Source: an uncultured Planctomycetaceae bacterium (GTDB taxonomy: Bacteria; Planctomycetota; Planctomycetia; Pirellulales; Lacipirellulaceae). Taken from it: a stretch of DNA of 10,470 nt. Position numbers and translations under genes: made by a program. The notes under the pieces were generated by a model. It did no database searches. It saw nothing but the letters and a program-made list of their open reading frames with translations, and was not told the origin of the DNA. This document shows positions 5,839 through 10,470 of the stretch, one piece after another (position 1 is the first letter of the stretch; each line of letters begins with the position of its first letter). The stretch covers positions 1-10,470 of the forward strand of contig CALMBE010000783.1 of assembly GCA_937860165.1 (NCBI GenBank), in the 5' to 3' direction.

Positions 5839-7407
5839 ATGAGTACGGGTAAAACGCACTTGAAATTATTAGTTGCATCCCCTGCGGTATTGGGCCTGAT
5901 AGCAAACGTCTTGATTTCGCAGCTTGTTGCCGGGCAATTCGGTGGTTTACCAGCGAGTGTTCCGTTGCTAACGCTACCGCCGGTCGAATCAGAAGTGAGC
6001 GGGACAACTGTAAATACAGCGCGCTCTGCTCCTCAGGCGGCCCCAACTTCCGCAGGCGGGATAGTAAGTGTTCAGCAACCCACCGCAACTAGGAATCCCG
6101 CCGGTAACGAACGCTACGCTGCGGGTAATTTGGTGGATTTAAGAATGGGTACGCTAAATCCTAGTGGCATCGAGAAAGTCGCCTTGAAAACCCCGCTGGA
6201 ACAGTCGGATTATCTGGTGGAAAAAAAGGAATCCACCTCGGAGGCTGCACTGACGGATTTAAGCTCTTATGTGGATTGTTGCGATCCAGGATGCAAAGCA
6301 GCCTTGGGCTGTGATCCGGGATGCGATGCCGCACTGAGTTGTGACCCGGGGTATGGTTGTGGTCCAGCAGCGTCCATGGGGTCAGACTGCTGTTCTTCGC
6401 AGTGCTGCAATGGAAATGGATGCTGCAACGGAGCCTGCTGCAATGCCTGCTGTGGACCTCCTTGCTACTGGTTGGCAGGTGTCGAGGCAACCTTCTTTGG
6501 TCCAAATCTGAACACGGGTTTTGTCAGCTACCAGATCCAAGATCAGTTTCCTGCCGTGGACGTCAATGAGACATTTGGAAGCGAAGATATCGCGATCGAT
6601 GACTTCTATGTCGCACCGCGGTTGTGGTTAGGCGCTCAATATGGCTGCTGGGGAGTCGTGGGGCGTTACTGGCACATGCAGGCTGCCGAAGCGGCCTTCG
6701 ATCCCTTTACCTTTACTCCCCCCGGACCTACCCCCGATTTTGGTTACTTTATCCACAATCGATTTGAAGCTTATACGATTGACCTCGAACTGACTCGGAG
6801 CTTCTGCTGCTACGACACGAAAAACACGGTCTCGTTCGGAACCCGCTATGCCTCGATTTTGCACGACAATGCGTTGAGCGTCGATGGCCAAGTCAACAAC
6901 GGGGCGGGGGGCTTGGGAGTTATCAGCGGCAATGCCCGCTCGAATCGCAGTGCTCATGGCACAGGTATCACGGGATCGTGGCAGGGTCGCCGACCGTTCT
7001 TCTGCAACTCGTGCCTGCACTTGTTCTACGGAACGCGCGGATCAGTGGTCTGGGGCCCGATCTCAAATAGTGTCGAGACAGACACCATCGAAATCACCAC
7101 GGGTGCCACGGCGGGGTCCTACAATGGCGCGGTGACGTTGGTCAACGACGCCCTGTTCATCGTCGAAGGGCAACTTGGTTTGCAAGTCGACTACCGGGTA
7201 GCGTGCTTCCCGGCGGACGCATTCTTCCGGATCGCAGCCGAATACCAGTATTGGAGCGCCGAGGAAGGCACGACGGTCGCGACCTCGTTTGCCGGTTTCG
7301 GCGGACCCAGTCCAGCTCCATTTTCTCAAGGCCAAGCCTTTGCCGCTGCCGATGGCCTTTCGTTGGACTTGATCGGTTTAACCATCGGAACGGGCTTCAC
7401 TTGGTGA
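5839..7407 (+). CDS. Cysteine-rich outer-membrane barrel-like protein (planctomycete type)
   Basis: The 522-aa product is probably exported and embedded in the outer membrane. The start ATG has AAAGG seven bases upstream. Residues 1-32 form a signal peptide (HLKLLVASPAVLGLIANVL). Residues 35-140 are low complexity and Ala/Ser/Thr-rich. Residues 147-209 hold 18 cysteines in 63 residues, arranged as three CDPG[CY] units followed by CC pairs. From about 210 to the end are amphipathic strands rich in Trp, Tyr and Gly, with ArgLeuTrpLeuGly and TyrGlnTyrTrp stretches, ending in GTGFTW; the terminal aromatic residue fits an outer-membrane barrel. The barrel resembles planctomycete proteins annotated as BBP7 or Lpg1974-type pore proteins, without certainty which. 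The gene stands alone, divergent from the barrel/C39 operon, and ends at a strong terminator. The cysteine segment may bind metal or cross-link proteins at the cell surface; this is inferred. Confidence 0.75.
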   Translation: MSTGKTHLKLLVASPAVLGLIANVLISQLVAGQFGGLPASVPLLTLPPVESEVSGTTVNTARSAPQAAPTSAGGIVSVQQPTATRNPAGNERYAAGNLVDLRMGTLNPSGIEKVALKTPLEQSDYLVEKKESTSEAALTDLSSYVDCCDPGCKAALGCDPGCDAALSCDPGYGCGPAASMGSDCCSSQCCNGNGCCNGACCNACCGPPCYWLAGVEATFFGPNLNTGFVSYQIQDQFPAVDVNETFGSEDIAIDDFYVAPRLWLGAQYGCWGVVGRYWHMQAAEAAFDPFTFTPPGPTPDFGYFIHNRFEAYTIDLELTRSFCCYDTKNTVSFGTRYASILHDNALSVDGQVNNGAGGLGVISGNARSNRSAHGTGITGSWQGRRPFFCNSCLHLFYGTRGSVVWGPISNSVETDTIEITTGATAGSYNGAVTLVNDALFIVEGQLGLQVDYRVACFPADAFFRIAAEYQYWSAEEGTTVATSFAGFGGPSPAPFSQGQAFAAADGLSLDLIGLTIGTGFTW

Positions 7408-7445
7408 TCTTGAGTTCGAGAGTTGTCGTTTCCTGTTAAAACATC

Positions 7446-7488
7446 AACGGCCCTGACTGCCTCATGGAAGTCAGGGCCGTTTTCTTTT
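7446..7488 (+). terminator. Strong intrinsic terminator of the cysteine-rich barrel gene
   Basis: A perfect 13-bp stem, aacggccctgact (7446-7458) with agtcagggccgtt (7469-7481), closes a 10-base loop and runs into ttttctttt. It lies 38 bases after the stop codon. Confidence 0.93.
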
Positions 7489-7554
7489 CAATTCTGTCAG
7501 CTGTTCCGAGTTGTAACAGCAGCTAGTTGACCGGCCCAAGGGCCCTAGCGGCGA

Positions 7555-7992
7555 CTAGAACGACATTGCCGAGGAAAAACCACCTGCATACACGCGGGTC
7601 GATTTGGTCGTGGTTACCGACTTGGTAATTCCATCGATGGTAACGACTTCGCTGTGGACTTTGATCAGGCCGGCTTCCGAGAAGTTGGCACCTGAAGCAG
7701 CGTATTGACCCTTGGCGAAGTAGACGTTGACCGTTCCGGCGGCGGCGCCACCGTGGTGACCGTGCTTATCGCCGATGACAGCGAACGAACCCCCTGCGGC
7801 AATGGAAACCGAAGGACTGGGGGCATAGCCCATGCCTCGAACTTCAGCGGCGACCGTGTCTGAGACTACCGTCGCGCCGCCCAGGCCGAGTGCATTGAGG
7901 GTTTTCGATGGGATGAGTCCCTCTGCGGCCTGAGAAAGACTTCCCGCGGCCAGGACTGCCAGACAAGCTCCACACAAAATACTTTTTTTCAT
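7555..7992 (-). CDS. Small secreted protein with leader-like VRGxGY motif (paralogue A)
   Basis: The 145-aa product is of unknown function. ATG 7992 was chosen because GGAG lies nine bases upstream and the product then begins with a clear Sec signal peptide (MKKSILCGACLAVLAAGSLSQA, residues 1-22); longer in-frame readings add a non-signal N-terminus. Residues 30-56 read SKTLNALGLGGAT, then VVSDTVAAEVRGMGY. That segment lines up with double-glycine bacteriocin leaders (LSxxELxxVxGG) except that the second glycine is replaced. The mature part is rich in Gly, Ala, Ser and Val with a short His cluster (HGHH, 77-80), and ends AGGFSSAMSF. It is clearly homologous to the divergent gene at 8493, with identical spacing through residue 56. 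It may be a secreted structural or fibre-type protein processed by a C39 peptidase, but no function is established. Confidence 0.82.
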   Translation of the reverse strand: MKKSILCGACLAVLAAGSLSQAAEGLIPSKTLNALGLGGATVVSDTVAAEVRGMGYAPSPSVSIAAGGSFAVIGDKHGHHGGAAAGTVNVYFAKGQYAASGANFSEAGLIKVHSEVVTIDGITKSVTTTKSTRVYAGGFSSAMSF

Positions 7993-8099
7993 AGCTGAGA
8001 ACTCCAAGTGGAAAAGGATGGAAGGTACGGCATGGCTCGCAAACAGTTTGGAGGTTTTCAGCGACCATGCAGTGGGTGCTCTTTGCACTCACAGCCTTC

Positions 8100-8113
8100 A
8101 CCCTAATTAGGGT
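8100..8113. promoter_or_regulatory. 14-bp perfect palindrome upstream of paralogue A, possible operator
   Basis: ACCCTAATTAGGGT is fully self-complementary and lies 108 bases upstream of the minus-strand ATG at 7992. Its length and position suit a dimeric repressor or activator site. No second copy is seen in front of the plus-strand paralogue. Confidence 0.4.
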
Positions 8114-8315
8114 CAACAGTGCTTCAATAAATAGTGTGTAGGCAGCGAAAAAAGTTTCTTGAAATGGCGTCAGTGGTAGTGGTTGTTAGGAATGCAACGA
8201 GTCGCGAATCATTTTCTGGCACTGCCAGACTGTCGATCAGGTTTCTTTCCTCTCGGAAGGAATCGAGACTAGCGACCTCTCAGAAACGAAGCTTTCTGGG
8301 GATTTCTAGCCAACT

Positions 8316-8350
8316 TGGGGCTATCCCCCCCTGCAGGGGTGCCGGTTTTT
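8316..8350 (+). terminator. Possible terminator or attenuator in the divergent region
   Basis: Overlapping GC-rich hairpins (ggggctatcccc, and the palindrome cccctgcagggg at 8328-8339) are followed after a few bases by tttttt (8345-8350). If real it would end a short transcript started upstream in the gap, such as a small RNA. The stems are short and the spacing to the T-run is imperfect. Confidence 0.25.
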
Positions 8351-8492
8351 TCACCTGTTAATGGCTTTTCCAGGCGATTTTATCTTGACGTTAGGGCGTT
8401 GGGTGGTTTGAGTAGAGATATGCGGATTGTATCAGTTGTGAGGCGTGCCTCGCCCCGCGTGTTTCCTCGCACTTCCTACTAGGAGTCACACC

Positions 8493-8912
8493 ATGAAGAA
8501 AGTTTTGTCGATGTTCGCCGTGGCTTTGCTGCTGGCTGCTTCGTCCGCTGCCCAAGCTGCTGACGGAGTCATGAGTTCTGCCACCCTGTCGGCCCTGGGC
8601 CTCAGTGGAGCAACCCTTGTTTCCGATAGCGAAGCCAGCTTGGTTCGCGGCCATGGCTATCACCCTAATTCCATTGCCATCGCGGCAGGTGGTTCGTTCG
8701 CCCATGTGGGCGGCCCGGGCGCAGGGGCTGGTAGCGTGAATGTCTACTTTGCAGCCGGGCAGCATTTTGCCGGGGGAGCCAATCTCTCGGTCGCTGGCAA
8801 GTCGGTCACACACACGAAAGAGATAGGCTACGGCCACCATACGGTTACCGTGAGCCACACTAAATCGGTTACGGTCTTCGCCGGTGGTTTCTCCGCTGCC
8901 GCCGCTTTCTAA
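8493..8912 (+). CDS. Small secreted protein with leader-like VRGxGY motif (paralogue B)
   Basis: The 139-aa product is a paralogue of the divergent gene at 7992. AGGAG at 8481-8485 sits seven bases before the chosen ATG; an in-frame upstream start at 8445 lacks a signal peptide at its N-terminus. Residues 1-23 are a Sec signal peptide (MKKVLSMFAVALLLAASSAA...). Residues 30-56 are ATLSALGLSGAT followed by LVSDSEASLVRGHGY, matching paralogue A and resembling a double-glycine-type leader with Gly-His in place of Gly-Gly. The rest is Gly/Ala-rich with short Val/Thr/Tyr stretches such as SVNVYFAAGQ and HTVTVSHTKSVTVFAGG, and ends in Phe. Such composition fits a beta-rich secreted or surface protein, possibly fibre-forming. 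It is monocistronic, with a terminator hairpin just downstream. Function is unknown. Confidence 0.85.
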   Translation: MKKVLSMFAVALLLAASSAAQAADGVMSSATLSALGLSGATLVSDSEASLVRGHGYHPNSIAIAAGGSFAHVGGPGAGAGSVNVYFAAGQHFAGGANLSVAGKSVTHTKEIGYGHHTVTVSHTKSVTVFAGGFSAAAAF

Positions 8913-8937
8913 TTACCGATGACCTTGATTCCAAAAG

Positions 8938-8980
8938 CAAGAGCTAGTAGGTGATCGACACCTTACTAGCTCTTGTTATT
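8938..8980 (+). terminator. Intrinsic terminator of paralogue B
   Basis: caagagctagtaggtg (8938-8953) pairs with caccttactagctcttg (8959-8975), a 16-bp stem with one bulged base and a 5-base loop. A T-rich tail (ttattt) follows. It lies 25 bases after the stop codon. Confidence 0.85.
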
Positions 8981-9234
8981 TGATTCTTCGTGAATTTCGA
9001 GGGGTGGAAACGGTTATCAAATCGACTCGTAACAAGTCCTGCATCCGTAACCGTTCACGGGTCGCGCATAACCTAACCGGTACCTGAACAGTCAATACGG
9101 ATATTTCCGAAGTCCTTGCGTGCTATCCGTGTACGGCCCGATGACTGCTCGCCTTGCCACCTGAATTTGCAGCACTAGATTTCGGTCAAGGAACCAAATA
9201 CCCCTTGTTTTGTAGGCTCCCGACCCGTGAACGG
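8981..9234. other. Non-coding gap between paralogue B and the phosphate transporter gene
   Basis: No gene is supported here. Most of the gap is the interior and left arm of an inverted-repeat element (9047-9238). A minus-strand reading frame at 9092-9334 runs through it into the transporter gene in another frame and shows no family features. Confidence 0.55.
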
Positions 9235-9238
9235 TTAC
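9047..9238. repeat. 192-bp segment with perfect 18-bp terminal inverted repeats
   Basis: gtaaccgttcacgggtcg at 9047-9064 is the exact reverse complement of 9221-9238. The 156 bp between carry no recognised gene. The right arm covers the stop codon of the phosphate transporter gene. The layout suits a small non-autonomous inverted-repeat element. No clear target-site duplication flanks it, although agtcc occurs near both ends. Other copies in the genome are needed to call it mobile. Confidence 0.6.
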
Positions 9239-10347
9239 AGTCCAGTGATAATCGTGTAGCTTCCCGCCCCTAATGCGCCTCCCAACGGCAGCGTTGTCAC
9301 CCAGGCTCCCAGGATCTTCAGGACTGTGTTCCAACGTCCTTCGCCGGTGATGATTCCGATGCCGAATAGTCCTCCGCAGCTTACATGCGTCGTAGAAACT
9401 GGCATACCCAAGCGGCTGGCACCAATGACGATTGCACTTGTCACAAGATTGCTTGTGAAGCCTTGGCCCGGATTCATGGGAGTAATGCGCTGACTCATCG
9501 TATCCGCAACGCGACGTGCATTGAGAATGCCGCCCAAGGCAATTGCCAGGCCAACAATCGCCATTCCGGCGAGACCATTGAACAGGGGTAGTATCAGTAA
9601 TAGCGAAGCGATCTTGGGGGTGTCGTTAAGACCCCGGGCGAAACTCACAGCACCCGCTGAGAGAAAATGCAATCCATCCAAGATGGATTTGACTTCGTAA
9701 CCCCAGACTTCTCCGCGGTAGATATTTTGGCAGGTCACTCGATCACCGATCTGAACTGTTAAGAATGCTGCTCGTTCCATGGCGATGCATTGGTCGGACG
9801 AGGGAATAGTTTCCAGGACCCGATTCCCCGCGCAGAGGCATGTTTCGGCAGAGATCCCCAGCCTCTGCCGAGCTAATCGGAAAACTGGATAAGCAATGAT
9901 TGACGCCAATACAGCCAAGAGCGGGCTCAGGACTAGGGGCAGAAAGAAGTTGCCTCCCAAACGGTCCAGCCGGATAGATGAATTCGCCGCCAAGCCAGCA
10001 CCCACAAGTGCCCCAAGCAAGCTATGGGTTGTTGAAACAGGCATGCCGAGGCGTGTGGCAAGTAACACGGCCAAACCAGCACCAAGTGCCACGGCAGCCG
10101 TGTAATCCGCATTTGCGACGAGGGCATCATCGACTAAGCCCTTGCCGCTAAAGCTCTTAAGTAGTTCACCTGCTAACAGGACAGCCATGAACGAACCGAG
10201 GAGGGTCGTCACCGTCGCCCATGCGAGAGCACGCGAGTAATTCGTCGTGTTACTACCGAATAAGGTAGCAACTCCTTTGAAATTATCGTTAGCCCCGTTA
10301 GAGTAGGCCAAGAGCACGACTGCCAGTGTTACAAACGTTGTCAACAT
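9235..10347 (-). CDS. PiT-family inorganic phosphate transporter
   Basis: The 370-aa inner-membrane carrier (PF01384) takes up phosphate with protons, sodium or as a metal-phosphate complex. From ATG 10347, the first membrane helix carries NGANDNFKG (GAND at 18-21), and the second half repeats the signature as RGLNDTPKIA (GLND at 239-242). The motif RLGMPVSTTH occurs in each half (about 99-108 and 312-321), showing the internal duplication of the family. A hydrophilic central loop at about 157-225 contains four cysteines (CLC, then two singles). About ten hydrophobic segments are visible. Starts at TTG 10389 or GTG 10362 are possible, since no ATG has a good ribosome site; ATG 10347 places the first helix at the N-terminus, as usual. 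The stop codon is supplied by the right arm of an inverted repeat. No PhoU-like partner lies in the window on the downstream side. Length is within the family's shorter range. Confidence 0.9.
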   Translation of the reverse strand: MLTTFVTLAVVLLAYSNGANDNFKGVATLFGSNTTNYSRALAWATVTTLLGSFMAVLLAGELLKSFSGKGLVDDALVANADYTAAVALGAGLAVLLATRLGMPVSTTHSLLGALVGAGLAANSSIRLDRLGGNFFLPLVLSPLLAVLASIIAYPVFRLARQRLGISAETCLCAGNRVLETIPSSDQCIAMERAAFLTVQIGDRVTCQNIYRGEVWGYEVKSILDGLHFLSAGAVSFARGLNDTPKIASLLLILPLFNGLAGMAIVGLAIALGGILNARRVADTMSQRITPMNPGQGFTSNLVTSAIVIGASRLGMPVSTTHVSCGGLFGIGIITGEGRWNTVLKILGAWVTTLPLGGALGAGSYTIITGL

Positions 10348-10390
10348 GTTGTAGGTTGTCACCCGTTGTCCAATTGTGGGAGCTGACAAA

Positions 10391-10465
10391 GTGAGTTGCG
10401 AAGCGAGGAATCCTACTGGGTTAATTCTCGGCCAGTCTTATTCCAATCCGAGAATGTGAGTTGCG
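10391..10465. promoter_or_regulatory. Inverted and direct repeats upstream of the phosphate transporter gene
   Basis: An 8-bp inverted repeat, attctcgg (10424-10431) with ccgagaat (10448-10455), is separated by 16 bases and bracketed by two copies of gtgagttgcg (10391-10400 and 10456-10465). They lie 40-120 bases upstream of the gene and could be regulator sites. They do not match the known E. coli PhoB box. Confidence 0.35.
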
Positions 10466-10470
10466 GCAGC

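Larger units (their letters stand above)
7993..8492. other. Divergent intergenic region between the two paralogous small-protein genes, 500 bp
   Basis: Both small-protein genes point outward from this gap, so their promoters must lie here. No gene is supported; a 75-codon reading frame at 8134-8361 lacks a ribosome site and recognisable features. Visible structures are a 14-bp palindrome at 8100-8113 and a GC-rich hairpin followed by a T-run at 8316-8350. TTGACG at 8385-8390 could be a -35 for the plus-strand gene, but no good -10 is found at normal spacing. Confidence 0.55.

Noticed and set aside
6277..6468. CRISPR-like or tandem DNA repeat array in the cysteine-rich stretch
   Set aside because: The repeats are imperfect, codon-phased and part of an open reading frame; there are no spacers of uniform length.
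9092..9334. 80-codon minus-strand frame crossing the inverted-repeat segment
   Set aside because: It overlaps the end of the phosphate transporter gene in another frame and shows no recognisable domain; a remnant in repeats cannot be excluded but is not supported.

Overview
The window looks like chromosomal DNA from a planctomycete, probably a Pirellulales-type marine or freshwater lineage. Supporting signs are a cysteine-rich outer-membrane barrel protein, a tyrosine integrase gene fused to a tRNA gene at a mobile-element boundary, moderate GC of about 50%, and long intergenic gaps. The assignment rests on family recall rather than a search. No ribosomal RNA, CRISPR array or insertion-sequence transposase is visible.

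Left part (1-2878), a tRNA-anchored mobile region. A tyrosine recombinase gene cut by the window edge runs into a tRNA-Arg(UCU) gene on the same strand. A 37-bp direct repeat that includes the tRNA 3' end occurs at 968-1004 and again at 2842-2878. Between the copies sit only two translationally coupled genes: an ABC/RecF-like AAA ATPase and a DUF4276-like protein with Toprim-like motifs. They fill the space, and the second stop codon ends one base before the right repeat. This reads as an integrase-less two-gene defence-type cassette inserted at the tRNA 3' end. The resident integrase lies outside it, upstream of the tRNA, which invites comparison with integrons.

Middle (2875-5261, minus strand), a two-gene operon. 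The first gene encodes a predicted outer-membrane barrel protein with a long repeat-bearing N-terminal extension. The second, coupled by a one-base stop/start overlap, encodes an exported C39-type cysteine peptidase. Barrel plus periplasmic C39 peptidase is the FapF/FapD combination of the Pseudomonas functional-amyloid (Fap) pathway, so a Fap-like export module is proposed here as an inference. A 577-bp intergenic region separates this operon from the next, divergent gene.

Right-middle (5839-8912) holds three exported proteins. One is a 522-aa barrel-type protein with an 18-cysteine segment, followed by a strong terminator. The other two are divergently transcribed paralogues of 145 and 139 aa. 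Each has a Sec signal peptide, a segment resembling a double-glycine leader (VSD...VRGxGY), a Gly/Ala-rich body and a Phe terminus. They are candidate substrates of the C39/barrel module; this is a hypothesis from motif and proximity only.

Right end (8913-10470). A terminator hairpin is followed by a 192-bp segment bounded by perfect 18-bp inverted repeats. The right arm overlaps the stop codon of a minus-strand PiT-family phosphate transporter gene, which is otherwise complete.
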